A stretch of 64,000 nt of DNA, taken from assembly GCA_004570955.1 (NCBI GenBank), contig SPPL01000004.1, positions 96,755 through 160,754 of the forward strand, written 5' to 3'. The DNA is from Jeotgalicoccus nanhaiensis (lineage in GTDB: Bacteria; Bacillota; Bacilli; Staphylococcales; Salinicoccaceae). Below are positions 36,569-45,301 of this stretch, in pieces (within the stretch, counting starts at the first letter, position 1; each line of letters opens with the position of its first letter). The notes under the pieces are model-generated. The model saw nothing but the letters and a program-made list of their open reading frames with translations, was not told the DNA's origin and made no database searches. A program made the position numbers and the translations under genes.

Positions 36569-37036
36569 CTATCTGCCTTCAACAGATAAGAGCAGTTTTT
36601 TCTTATCCAGGCCGCCGGTATATCCGCCGAGCGTATTGTTGCTCGCGATAACTCTGTGGCATGGAATAATAATCGAAATCGGGTTTTTACCATTGGCATT
36701 GGCAACAGCACGCGAATAATTGCTGCCGCTGATGCGTTCAGCAAGCACCTTGTAGCTGATTGTTTCTCCGTACGGAATCTGCCGGAGCTCTTCCCAAACT
36801 GACTGCTGAAACGGAGTACCGTGAGTTTCCGGCTTAATTTTCACCTCAAAAGTTTCGCGTTCTCCGCTGAAATATTCGTTCAGTTCGCTGATGCACTGCT
36901 TAATTACTTTATCCGGATTATCAGAGGTCTCCGGAGCGTCAGCATAGTCGATTCTTATAACCGCATCATCCAGAGATTCAATTCTGAGCCAGCCGATATC
37001 AAATTTATGATAATATACAGTACTTGTCATGGTCAT
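36569..37036 (-). CDS. ogt: Methylated-DNA-protein cysteine methyltransferase
   Basis: A 155-residue suicide repair protein that takes alkyl groups from O6-alkylguanine. The acceptor motif is PCHRVI with C126. The helix-turn-helix wing (TPFQQSVWEELRQIPYGET) and the asparagine hinge (AVANANGKNP) are intact. The start ATG at 37036 overlaps the stop of the ABC permease (TGATG) and has AAGGA upstream, so the two genes are translationally coupled, an unexpected pairing for a DNA repair protein. Confidence 0.94.
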   Translation of the reverse strand: MTMTSTVYYHKFDIGWLRIESLDDAVIRIDYADAPETSDNPDKVIKQCISELNEYFSGERETFEVKIKPETHGTPFQQSVWEELRQIPYGETISYKVLAERISGSNYSRAVANANGKNPISIIIPCHRVIASNNTLGGYTGGLDKKKLLLSVEGR

Positions 37037-38598
37037 CAGTCCTTATAGGTAATATTATAGCCTTCATCATACTTCGCACCCGTTTTTCTTAAGAGAAACA
37101 CATAGGATAAAATACTTAAAATAATCAGCACCCCGATAACTATCAGCATAGTCCCGTGCTTCAGCACGTATTCTTCTCCGTTAAAGCCGACGGTAAACTG
37201 CGTCATGTATCCCATTAAAAGTATCAGGGCAAAAATAGTCACTGAAATAATAATATTCGCAGCTGTATCGAGACGCTGCGCCGGATTCTTTTTGGACACA
37301 ACAGGGTTCATTGCGCCGAGCAGCATGCCGAGCGGCGCAATTGTCAGCACGAGCAGCACCGATATCCCTACTGCATAAATTAAAGTCGTGACCGGCACAT
37401 CCAGTATAAAGTAAATAATAATTGTTATTATAATATACACCGGTGTGATCGTTATAAAATTATATAAATATTTTGCTTTGGCAATATCGAGGCCGCTGAC
37501 CGGCATCATTTTTAAAAAGTCATACGTACGAGCGTCTCTTGCGGTATTCATCGCAGCGACAAACAGTGAAATCATAATCGAACCTGCAAAGGCAATTGAA
37601 ATCATTACCTGATCATCCGATGATGATTCACCGCCGTAAATCAGCGGATTTGAAGTCAGCAAAAATAAAAAGACAAACGGGAACAAATACTGCGGCAGCA
37701 CTGCCGACCATTCTTTAAAATCACGTTTCGTCATGGTCATATCTTTTTTCAAAAGAGCACGGACCGGTGAACCTGTTTCCGCTGCTGCGGTTTTTTTGTG
37801 CTCTAAATTTCCTGCAGTCGCCGTTCCTTTAACAAAAGCGGCAGTAACGTAATTCAGGACGAGTGCAATTAAAGCTGGGGATGCAGCTGCAAAAACAAGC
37901 AGGAGCAAAATGTATTTCAGCATTTCCGGATTATATAGAAAGCCTGAAAAGATAAAGTCAACATTCGGCATCATGTTGATTACCGGTCTTAAATACTGGC
38001 CGCCTGCCATTATAATGAAGTAAGGCAGTACACTTGCGACGCCGCCGAAGAGCGTTAAGATCTCACCGACACGTCTCGCTGACGACACTTTCGTCACAAG
38101 AAATACGACAATATAGGCAGCCGCTGTACTGAGTGCTCCAATAAAAAGAAAATAAACGATACTGCTTACTGCGAGCAGCGGCGCTTCATATCTTGCAGCA
38201 AGCGTCAGCCCTGCAGCTAAACTGATAAAAAGTACAACCGGCAGTACTTTAAAGGTAAACTGATAAAATAATTTTACCGAAAATACTGCTCTCGGTGTAA
38301 CAGGCAGCACTAAATATGAATCGATATTTTTATCCATAAACATTTCTTTAATAATGCCGTTCACTAAAAACAGCGACAATACCGGAACAAGAAACAGCGA
38401 CAGCAGCAGAATCGCTTTACCGATCAGCACTTCTTCTGCATTAAAAAGAAATATATTTAAAACCATCCATACTGCCGGAACAAGCATAACGAGCAGAATA
38501 AATGCGAGGAATAAATATAATATTATCTTCCCCGTACCGAGTGCTTTAAAATAATTCAGTCTGGACTGTGCTTCAACTTTCAGTATGCTCTTGAACAT
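37036..38598 (-). CDS. ABC transporter permease (YthQ-like)
   Basis: A 520-residue ABC-2-like permease with roughly 12 membrane helices. The start is the ATG at 38598 (MFKSILKVEAQSRL), with GGGAGGAC upstream; the long in-frame extension lies inside the ATPase gene and is rejected. It overlaps the ATPase gene end by 26 nt. The pair resembles Bacillus ythP-ythQ, an exporter of unknown substrate near ytgP. It is translationally coupled to ogt downstream. Confidence 0.85.
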   Translation of the reverse strand: MFKSILKVEAQSRLNYFKALGTGKIILYLFLAFILLVMLVPAVWMVLNIFLFNAEEVLIGKAILLLSLFLVPVLSLFLVNGIIKEMFMDKNIDSYLVLPVTPRAVFSVKLFYQFTFKVLPVVLFISLAAGLTLAARYEAPLLAVSSIVYFLFIGALSTAAAYIVVFLVTKVSSARRVGEILTLFGGVASVLPYFIIMAGGQYLRPVINMMPNVDFIFSGFLYNPEMLKYILLLLVFAAASPALIALVLNYVTAAFVKGTATAGNLEHKKTAAAETGSPVRALLKKDMTMTKRDFKEWSAVLPQYLFPFVFLFLLTSNPLIYGGESSSDDQVMISIAFAGSIMISLFVAAMNTARDARTYDFLKMMPVSGLDIAKAKYLYNFITITPVYIIITIIIYFILDVPVTTLIYAVGISVLLVLTIAPLGMLLGAMNPVVSKKNPAQRLDTAANIIISVTIFALILLMGYMTQFTVGFNGEEYVLKHGTMLIVIGVLIILSILSYVFLLRKTGAKYDEGYNITYKD

Positions 38599-39325
38599 GC
38601 ACGTCCTCCCCGTCTGTGAGTGCCAGGAATATATCCTCGAGCGTCCTGCCCACCCCTGCCTGTTCGCGCAGTTCAGCAAGCGTTCCAAGCGCCTTAATCT
38701 CACCTTGATAAATGATACATATTCTGTCCGCGATTTCTTCTGCGAGACTTAACGTATGCGTGGTCAGAAAGACCGTATTCCCCTGCTGCACGTAGTCCGT
38801 CAAATAATTTTTAAGTTCGCGGTTACTTTTCGGGTCGAGGCCGACATTCGGTTCATCGAGAAAAATAACTTCCGGAGAATGCATCAGCGCACCAATCACG
38901 GCAAGTTTCTGACGCATGCCGTGGGAATATTCTTCGACCAGCACACCGAGATCATTACCGAGTTCGAACATGTTAACGAGTTCTTCGCGTTTATTTTTAT
39001 ACGTCTCTTTATCCATCTTGTAAATGCTCGCAACGAAGTTTAAATATTCGTTGCCGGTCAGTTTGCCGATAATATCGGGGGTGTCGGGAACGAAACTGAT
39101 TTTTCTTTTCAGCTCCGTATTGTTTAAATGCATAGGTTCGCCCAGTATTTCAACGGAACCGTCCGATGGTTCAAGGAGTCCCATCAGCATTTTTATCGTC
39201 GTGGATTTACCGGAACCGTTCGGCCCGAGATAAGCAAACAGCTCCCCTTTTTTAACTGAAAGATTTATGTTTTTAACGGCTGTCTTCTCACCGTATTTTT
39301 TAGTTAAATTACTGGCAGTAATCAT
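38573..39325 (-). CDS. ABC transporter ATP-binding protein (YthP-like)
   Basis: A 250-residue ABC ATPase. Walker A is GPNGSGKST (34-42), the signature YSHGMRQKLAV, and Walker B VIFLDEPNVGLD, followed by a switch histidine in TTHTLS. This ABC-2 exporter ATPase pairs with the following permease. The substrate is unknown. It starts 54 nt from the divergent ytqB-like gene, so both promoters must lie in a very short gap. Confidence 0.92.
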   Translation of the reverse strand: MITASNLTKKYGEKTAVKNINLSVKKGELFAYLGPNGSGKSTTIKMLMGLLEPSDGSVEILGEPMHLNNTELKRKISFVPDTPDIIGKLTGNEYLNFVASIYKMDKETYKNKREELVNMFELGNDLGVLVEEYSHGMRQKLAVIGALMHSPEVIFLDEPNVGLDPKSNRELKNYLTDYVQQGNTVFLTTHTLSLAEEIADRICIIYQGEIKALGTLAELREQAGVGRTLEDIFLALTDGEDVHVQEHTES

Positions 39326-39379
39326 TAAAGACCCAACCTTCTTATGATAAAATTAATAGAAATTGAAAGGATTGATATT

Positions 39380-39925
39380 ATGCTGCAAAGAATACTCCCT
39401 GCCGGAAAGGATTTCATTAAAGAAATTGTTAGCCCGGAAGATATATTAGTCGATGCTACCTGCGGCAATGGCCACGATACAGCTTTTCTCAGCCGCCTTG
39501 CACCGGACGGCCATATATACAGCTTTGATGTGCAGGCTGAAGCAATAGACAGCGCCCGTGAAAAATACCAGGCCGACAATATTTCATTCGTGCACGACGG
39601 CCATGAAAATATATCCAAGTATATCAGCACACCTGTAAAAGCAGGTATTTTTAACCTCGGCTATCTTCCCGGCGGCGATAAATCAATTACGACTGTTTAC
39701 GATACTACGATTACAGCAGTCGATACCTTGTTTAATTTACTGACCCCCGGCGGCCGGATAATAATCGTTGTCTACCACGGCCACGACAGCGGGAAAATCG
39801 AACGAGATGCGCTGCTTGAAAACTTGTCAGCCTGGCCGCAGGATAAGGCGCAGGTACTACAGTATCAGTATATTAACCAGAAAAACAGCGCGCCGTTTCT
39901 GCTGGTAATAGAAAAATTGAAGTAA
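39380..39925 (+). CDS. YtqB-like SAM-dependent methyltransferase
   Basis: A 181-residue class I methyltransferase of the YtqB/rRNA-methylase (PF06962) family. The SAM loop DATCGNGHDTAFL is at 25-37, the acidic ribose-binding residue follows in IYSFDVQ, and the family block FNLGYLPGGDKSI is present. The start is the ATG at 39380 with AAAGG upstream. The substrate is probably RNA or a small molecule; not determinable here. It is convergent with the YtpA-like hydrolase. Confidence 0.85.
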   Translation: MLQRILPAGKDFIKEIVSPEDILVDATCGNGHDTAFLSRLAPDGHIYSFDVQAEAIDSAREKYQADNISFVHDGHENISKYISTPVKAGIFNLGYLPGGDKSITTVYDTTITAVDTLFNLLTPGGRIIIVVYHGHDSGKIERDALLENLSAWPQDKAQVLQYQYINQKNSAPFLLVIEKLK

Positions 39926-39944
39926 GAATATATTCTTACTTCAA

Positions 39945-40751
39945 TTAATCCGTTATTATACCTATTGAAAACAGCTGCGCATTAAAGAACTGCGTCATTA
40001 AATAATACGGATATTCTATGTTTTCTCTTTGGAATATGCTGTGTTCCTCTGAATTCAGCATTGTAAAACGGAAATCATCCGACAATGCCCGCTTTATATA
40101 TTTCGCAGATAAATAAGGATTGATAATCTGATCGTCATTGCTCATTACTGTTAATATGGGCACGCCGCTGACTTCCTCCATATTCTCCGATGTCAGTTTC
40201 ATCTGATTGATAATGGTCTTATACCACTGGTAGCTCACCCTGTCGACAATCAGTTCATCTCTTTTATAACGCTCTAAGAACCGCTTGTCCTGTGTAAAGT
40301 AATTCATTTTAATCCCGAGATTAAATCTCGCTTCATCATTGGTTACACGCACGCTCGTCAATATTGTATTTTTGCGGTTCATAAATGACTGTTTAAATGA
40401 CAAGAGCGGATTTAAGGCGATGATGCCGTCGGACTGAATTCTGTTCTGTCTGTGCGCTTCCAGTGCAATTAGAGCACCGAGCCCCTGTCCGATTATAAAG
40501 GTCGGCAGATCGTACTGCACCGCGAGTGAATGCCACTCCGCCACCCTTTCCACATACTGTTCAAAGCTGTTGATATGACCTTTGTTTACACGCGTTGTCT
40601 GGCCGTGTCCCGGCAGGTCTCCGATAATGACATGGTAGCCGTCACGGCGAAGTTTTACCGTCAGCTCATCGTAGTACTCATGGTGTTCCAGCAAATCGTG
40701 AACAATGACCACGACACCCTTTGGTTCGTTTTCTGTCTCCCACTTCCACAT
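39945..40751 (-). CDS. YtpA-like alpha/beta hydrolase lacking the nucleophile serine
   Basis: A 268-residue alpha/beta-hydrolase related to lysophospholipase/YtpA. The oxyanion region VVVIVHDLLEHHEYYDEL and the late acid (SNDDQIINP) and histidine (SEEHSIF) blocks are present. However, the nucleophile elbow, normally GHSMG, reads GQGLG (residues 88-92), with glycine in place of serine. It may be inactive, use another residue, or act as a binding protein. The start is the ATG at 40751 behind GGAGAAAG. Confidence 0.8.
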   Translation of the reverse strand: MWKWETENEPKGVVVIVHDLLEHHEYYDELTVKLRRDGYHVIIGDLPGHGQTTRVNKGHINSFEQYVERVAEWHSLAVQYDLPTFIIGQGLGALIALEAHRQNRIQSDGIIALNPLLSFKQSFMNRKNTILTSVRVTNDEARFNLGIKMNYFTQDKRFLERYKRDELIVDRVSYQWYKTIINQMKLTSENMEEVSGVPILTVMSNDDQIINPYLSAKYIKRALSDDFRFTMLNSEEHSIFQRENIEYPYYLMTQFFNAQLFSIGIITD

Positions 40752-40830
40752 AAGCTTTCTCCTTACAAATAAATGCAAATTTGATATGATGAATTTATTA
40801 TAACATTTGAGATGGGAAAGGAAATTTAAA

Positions 40831-41334
40831 ATGATAATAGATTATAAAAATCATACACCAAAAATTAGTGACTCTGCCTTTATCGCACCAAATGCGACAA
40901 TAATTGGAGATGTTGAAATCGGAGAAAATTCATCAGTATTTTTCGGTTCGGTCGTCCGGGGTGATATTGCTCCTGTCCGTATCGGCAATAATACGAACGT
41001 TCAGGACTTATCTGTTCTGCACCAGACACCGGGTCTGCCGCTGACACTGGAAGACAATGTAACAATTGGCCATAAGGTGACACTGCACAGCTGCACTGTA
41101 AAACAGGGTGCACTGGTCGGCATGGATTCAATTGTGCTCGATGAGGCAGTTATCGGAGAAAATGCCTTTGTCGGTGCGGGCTCGCTCGTTACGGGAGGAA
41201 CAGTTATCCCTCCGAATACGCTTGCATTCGGACGTCCTGCAAAAGTGGTCAGAGAGTTGACCTCAGAAGACCTTGAGGAAATGAAACGTATCAACGAGAC
41301 ATATGTTGGTCACATTCCCAACTATAAAAAATAA
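40831..41334 (+). CDS. Gamma-carbonic anhydrase family protein
   Basis: A 167-residue left-handed beta-helix protein of the gamma-CA/YtoA type. The zinc-binding histidines of the family appear in VLHQTPG, IGHKVTLHSC (three His spaced as expected). Hexapeptide repeats run through residues 10-130, and the C-terminal helix follows. Many such proteins act as trimers; catalytic activity varies, so carbonic anhydrase function is likely but not certain. The ATG at 40831 follows GGGAAAGG. It is divergent from the hydrolase gene. Confidence 0.88.
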   Translation: MIIDYKNHTPKISDSAFIAPNATIIGDVEIGENSSVFFGSVVRGDIAPVRIGNNTNVQDLSVLHQTPGLPLTLEDNVTIGHKVTLHSCTVKQGALVGMDSIVLDEAVIGENAFVGAGSLVTGGTVIPPNTLAFGRPAKVVRELTSEDLEEMKRINETYVGHIPNYKK

Positions 41335-41375
41335 ATAAATAATATTTTTTACACCCTTTCTTAGTAAAAAGACGA

Positions 41376-41410
41376 TATAATGAATTAAGCATAAAAAGAA
41401 AACGCTTTAT
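41376..41410 (+). promoter_or_regulatory. Candidate -10 and weak cre-like site of the proline dehydrogenase gene
   Basis: TATAAT at 41376-41381 is followed by AGAAAACGCTTTAT at 41397-41410, matching 8 of 11 defined cre positions. A weak match, but placed just downstream of the likely promoter, and proline catabolism is a known CcpA target in Staphylococcus aureus. Confidence 0.35.
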
Positions 41411-41427
41411 TTACAGGAGGATTAGCA

Positions 41428-42414
41428 ATGGGAGTAGTTAGGGATATTTTCATCGGTTTATCGGAGAACAAAATTTTAAATGATGCATCAAAACAAATGG
41501 GGCTCAGGTTTGGTGCACAAAAAGTAGTCGGAGGAACGGGTGTAAATGACACTCTCAGTTGCCTTTCCGACATAAATAATCAGGGTATGAGTGTAACTTT
41601 CGACAATCTCGGAGAATTCATATCCGATCGCGGCGAAGCTCTGAAAGAGAAAAATAATATTATTAAAATGATTAAAGCAATACAAAAAGAAGGCATCGAT
41701 GCTCATGCGTCAGTTAAACTGTCTCAAATCGGTTTACACATCGATGAAGCTTTTTGTTATGAGAATATAAAAGAAATTTTAAATACAGCAAAAGAAACAA
41801 ACTTGTTCGTCAATCTGGATATGGAAAACTACGTGTCCAAAGGACCGTCGCTGAACATTTTAGACAAACTTCTGAAAGAATACGACAACGTGGGTACAGT
41901 TATTCAAGCTTACTTTTACGATGCTAAAAAAGACGTCAGAAAATATAAAGATAACCGCATCCGTTTAGTTAAAGGTGCTTACAAAGAACCAGCAACACTG
42001 GCTTATCAGAATAAATCAGATATCGATCAGTCGTATTTTGAAATTATTAAAACGCACTTAGTAGAAGGCAGCGGCTTTACTTCAATTGCAACACATGACC
42101 ACAACATTATTGAAAAAACGATTCGCTTTATCGAAACGCAAGGTATTTCAAAAGACAAATTTGAATTCCAGATGCTGTACGGTTTCCGTAAAGACTATCA
42201 GCAGGATCTGGTCGCCCGCGGCTATAACATGTGTGTCTATGTACCGTACGGAACAGACTGGTACGCCTACTTCATGAGAAGACTGGCAGAGAGACCTCAA
42301 AACCTTAACCTGGTCGTTAAGTCTCTGACTTCAAGCAAAAAAGTACAAGCCGGTGCTGCAGCGGTTGCTGCGGTAGCAGGACTTGCACTTGTACGTAAAG
42401 CAATTAAAAACTAA
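41428..42414 (+). CDS. Proline dehydrogenase (FAD-dependent)
   Basis: A 328-residue monofunctional PRODH that oxidises proline to pyrroline-5-carboxylate. The family motifs are RLVKGAYKEPATLAYQ, the late YGTDWYAYFMRRLAERPQN (substrate-binding arginines), and an FAD-binding barrel between. An alanine-rich C-terminal helix (about 305-322) may touch the membrane. The ribosome site is ACAGGAGG. It heads a likely operon with two crcB genes 18 nt downstream, the order seen in staphylococci. Confidence 0.93.
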   Translation: MGVVRDIFIGLSENKILNDASKQMGLRFGAQKVVGGTGVNDTLSCLSDINNQGMSVTFDNLGEFISDRGEALKEKNNIIKMIKAIQKEGIDAHASVKLSQIGLHIDEAFCYENIKEILNTAKETNLFVNLDMENYVSKGPSLNILDKLLKEYDNVGTVIQAYFYDAKKDVRKYKDNRIRLVKGAYKEPATLAYQNKSDIDQSYFEIIKTHLVEGSGFTSIATHDHNIIEKTIRFIETQGISKDKFEFQMLYGFRKDYQQDLVARGYNMCVYVPYGTDWYAYFMRRLAERPQNLNLVVKSLTSSKKVQAGAAAVAAVAGLALVRKAIKN

Positions 42415-42432
42415 GATTAGATTGGAATTTTT

Positions 42433-42798
42433 ATGAATAAATATTTAAGTATAGGCGCAGGTGCAGCACTCGGTGCACTTTTGCGCTTTTTACTATCCAT
42501 AGGCGCGCTGACGCTGCAGCTGCCGTTTTTCAGCGGTACTTTAATAGTGAATATGGCCGGCGCTTTGTTAATCGGTTTCTTTATCGCAAAAGAATTAAAA
42601 CCGTCGATGTACAGTTTTTTAATTACGGGATTCCTCGGCAGTTTTACGACATTTTCGATGCTGAGTTATGAACATTATCTGCTGCTTTCCTACGGAGATT
42701 ATGTCATGTTTCTTGCCTATCTCGGCAGCAATCTTATCCTCGGAGTCATCGCTGTCTTCCTTGGATTTACGCTCGGAGGCAAAAAAGTAAATGATTAA
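42433..42798 (+). CDS. crcB: Fluoride channel CrcB/Fluc, subunit 1
   Basis: A 121-residue protein with four membrane helices. The family asparagine block (TLIVNMAGALLIGFF) and the phenylalanine-box GFLGSFTTFS are present. Paired Fluc genes form a heterodimeric dual-topology fluoride channel. It overlaps the second crcB by 8 nt and follows the proline dehydrogenase gene. No fluoride riboswitch is seen immediately upstream. Confidence 0.93.
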   Translation: MNKYLSIGAGAALGALLRFLLSIGALTLQLPFFSGTLIVNMAGALLIGFFIAKELKPSMYSFLITGFLGSFTTFSMLSYEHYLLLSYGDYVMFLAYLGSNLILGVIAVFLGFTLGGKKVND

Positions 42799-43153
42799 TA
42801 TTTTAACAATGATGGTTGCAGCAGGACTTGGCGCGAGCCTGCGCGCGTATATACACCAGCTCCCCGTTTTTAAAGATAACGATATTCCTTATAATACGAT
42901 GGCGATCAATATACTGGGTTCCTTTCTGATGGGTTTTACAGTAATGCTCGTTGTAGAAAATACGCAGTATTACTTAATTATCGTTACCGGATTTTTAGGC
43001 GGCTTTACGACATATTCACAATTTGCATTAGATCAGTTTAACCTCCTCCGGGAAAAGAAAACAAAATTGTTCTTTAAATACTCCTTAAGTACTATATTCT
43101 TTACTTTAGTGGCAGTCGCTTTCGGATTAATTGCCGGGAGCATGTTTGTTTAA
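42791..43153 (+). CDS. crcB: Fluoride channel CrcB/Fluc, subunit 2
   Basis: A 120-residue four-helix protein with AINILGSFLMGF and GFLGGFTTYSQFALD, the Fluc signatures. Presumed partner of the preceding subunit with opposite membrane orientation. A strong terminator follows at 43181. Confidence 0.93.
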   Translation: MINILTMMVAAGLGASLRAYIHQLPVFKDNDIPYNTMAINILGSFLMGFTVMLVVENTQYYLIIVTGFLGGFTTYSQFALDQFNLLREKKTKLFFKYSLSTIFFTLVAVAFGLIAGSMFV

Positions 43154-43180
43154 ACCTATAATACAAAAAGGATATGAATA

Positions 43181-43212
43181 CCCCCACAGAGCTCTAATCC
43201 GCTCTGTGGGGG
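43181..43212 (+). terminator. Terminator of the proline dehydrogenase-crcB operon
   Basis: CCCCCACAGAGC pairs with GCTCTGTGGGGG around TCTAATCC, followed by five T. Confidence 0.92.
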
Positions 43213-43257
43213 TTTTTCCTAATGATGTGATAAAACTGATAATTTTCAGAGAGCGAT

Positions 43258-43300
43258 TTGACTCAATAATTTTATAGTGTTAACGTTATTAACGTTGTTC
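43258..43300 (+). promoter_or_regulatory. Candidate promoter and direct-repeat operator of opuA
   Basis: TTGACT at 43258-43263 lies 17 nt before TAACGT, a weak -10. It overlaps a tight direct repeat, TTAACGTT twice in 17 nt (43280-43296), that could bind an osmotic or choline-responsive regulator. Inference from layout only. Confidence 0.4.
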
Positions 43301-43377
43301 CAATAAAAGCTTATTCATTTCTATACTTGGAGAAATTTAGAAGTATTTCCAAAATTCGATAAGGAGGATTGATGTTT

Positions 43378-44418
43378 ATGAGCGTCATTGAAATAAACAA
43401 CGTCACTAAAGTATTTGGTAATTATAATGATAAAGTTAAAAAACTGCTTGATGAAAATCAATCTAAAGCTGAAATACTTGATCAAACATCTTCAACTGTT
43501 GCTGTGAAAGCAGCCAATTTTACTGTTGATGAGGGTGAAATATTTGTCATTATGGGATTGTCCGGAAGCGGAAAATCAACATTGATTAGATTAATAAATC
43601 GTCTTATTGATCCTTCAGATGGCGCAATAAATATTAAAGGTAAAGATGTTTCACAGATGAATTCTGATGAACTCAGAAATTTCAGACGTGAAAACCTCAG
43701 TATGGTATTCCAAAATTTCGCACTTTTCCCTTTTAAAACCATATTAGAAAATACTGCATTTGGTTTAGAAGTCAAGGACATTCCCAAAAAAGAACGTTTA
43801 GAAAAATCAAAAGAAGCTCTTGCTCTTGTCGGTTTAAAGGGATATGAAAACCAATATCCCAACCAGTTATCTGGTGGTATGCAGCAGCGCGTAGGCTTAG
43901 CACGCGCCTTGGCTAACGATACCGATATTTTGCTGATGGACGAAGCATTTTCAGCACTGGATCCATTGATTAGAAAAGACATGCAGCAGGAGTTGCTGCA
44001 AATTCAAAAAAGTATGAAAAAGACAATCGTTTTCATTACTCACGATTTAGATGAAGCTCTGAATATCGGAGATAGAATCGCTTTAATGAAAGACGGAGAA
44101 GTCGTTCAAATAGGAACTGCATATGATATCATTACTAATCCTGCAAACGATTATGTACGCTCATTCGTAAAAGATATCAATCATGCAAAAGTACTGCGAG
44201 TTAAAGATATCATGAAACCTGTATCAGCTGATGACAGAGAGAATATCTCAAACAGTATCGCTGCTGATAAATTGCTCACTGAATCTTATACATACTTCAG
44301 TGGCGGAGATACTAAAATACCGGTCAGCGATGGCAGTTCTATTATCGGTACCCTTCACTCTACCGATGTCTTTAATACACTGACAAAAGGTAATGAGGAG
44401 GTGGAAACAGATGCTTGA
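43378..44418 (+). CDS. opuAA: Glycine betaine/proline ABC transporter ATP-binding subunit
   Basis: A 346-residue ABC ATPase of the ProV/OpuAA class. Walker A is GLSGSGKST (60-68), with signature LSGGMQQRVGLARAL, Walker B ILLMDEAFSALD and a C-terminal CBS-type regulatory region (about 270-340) that senses ionic strength. AAGGAGG precedes; starts at 43372 or 43378 are both possible, and 43378 (MSVIEINN) is used. It begins the three-gene opuA operon for compatible-solute uptake in high salt. Confidence 0.94.
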   Translation: MSVIEINNVTKVFGNYNDKVKKLLDENQSKAEILDQTSSTVAVKAANFTVDEGEIFVIMGLSGSGKSTLIRLINRLIDPSDGAINIKGKDVSQMNSDELRNFRRENLSMVFQNFALFPFKTILENTAFGLEVKDIPKKERLEKSKEALALVGLKGYENQYPNQLSGGMQQRVGLARALANDTDILLMDEAFSALDPLIRKDMQQELLQIQKSMKKTIVFITHDLDEALNIGDRIALMKDGEVVQIGTAYDIITNPANDYVRSFVKDINHAKVLRVKDIMKPVSADDRENISNSIAADKLLTESYTYFSGGDTKIPVSDGSSIIGTLHSTDVFNTLTKGNEEVETDA

Positions 44419-45250
44419 GAACTTTCTGCCAAACTTACCTTTCACTAAATGGGTCAGTGATTTCGTATCATGGCTCACCTCGACCTTTGATTTTATCTTT
44501 AGCCCGCTTGAATCAATACTCAGCTCAATTATGAATATCATTATTGATGTGCTGGAATTTATTCCGCCAGTTATCTTTATAGCTATTGTAATGATCCTTG
44601 CTGCACTGTTTATGAATAAAAAAATTACCGCAGCAATTCTGGCAGGAATCGGAATGCTTTTCATTCTAGATCAGGGCTTGTGGGATAACATGATTAGTAC
44701 ATTGACTTTAGTACTGGTCAGTGCTTTTATCTCGGTCATCATCGGTATTCCTCTCGGAATATTGATGTCCAGAAGTAAAATGTTCGAGGCAATTATGAAA
44801 CCGATACTCGATTTTATGCAGACTATGCCGGCGTTCGTATATCTGATACCGGCAGTTGCATTTTTCGGTATCGGTATGGTGCCAGGGGTTTTCGCTTCAT
44901 TTATCTTCTCAGCACCACCAACAATACGTCTGACAAATCTCGGTATTCGGCAAATTGATAATGAATTGATTGAAGCCAGCGACGCATTCGGTACAACTTC
45001 TATGCAGAAACTGCTTAAAGTTCAGTTACCGCTTGCGAGACCTTCAATAATGGCCGGAGTCAACCAGACGATTATGCTAGCCCTTTCAATGGTAGTTATC
45101 GCATCAATGATCGGAGCACCGGGTCTTGGCCGTGACGTTTTAAGTTCACTGCAACGTGCAGATGTTGGAACAGGGTTTGTTGCCGGGTTAGGCATTGTAA
45201 TACTTGCGATTATTATAGACAGATTCACACAGACTAAAAAGTCTGCTTAA
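44411..45250 (+). CDS. opuAB: Glycine betaine ABC transporter permease
   Basis: A 279-residue ProW/OpuAB permease with about seven membrane helices. The EAA-type cytoplasmic loop is EASDAFGTTSMQKLLKVQLPLA, followed by SIMAGVNQTIM. The start ATG at 44411 overlaps opuAA by 8 nt, and its GGAGG site lies in the opuAA coding sequence. Confidence 0.93.
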   Translation: MLENFLPNLPFTKWVSDFVSWLTSTFDFIFSPLESILSSIMNIIIDVLEFIPPVIFIAIVMILAALFMNKKITAAILAGIGMLFILDQGLWDNMISTLTLVLVSAFISVIIGIPLGILMSRSKMFEAIMKPILDFMQTMPAFVYLIPAVAFFGIGMVPGVFASFIFSAPPTIRLTNLGIRQIDNELIEASDAFGTTSMQKLLKVQLPLARPSIMAGVNQTIMLALSMVVIASMIGAPGLGRDVLSSLQRADVGTGFVAGLGIVILAIIIDRFTQTKKSA

Positions 45251-45301
45251 ATTTGGTAACCATTTTATTATAATATAAAAATCTATTTAGGAGGATGAGT
45301 T

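Noticed and set aside
36469..36744. 91-codon frame across the leuS leader and ogt
   Set aside because: It overlaps the T-box and the ogt gene in another frame.
42415..42432. Fluoride riboswitch before crcB
   Set aside because: The gap after the proline dehydrogenase gene is only 18 nt, too short for one.
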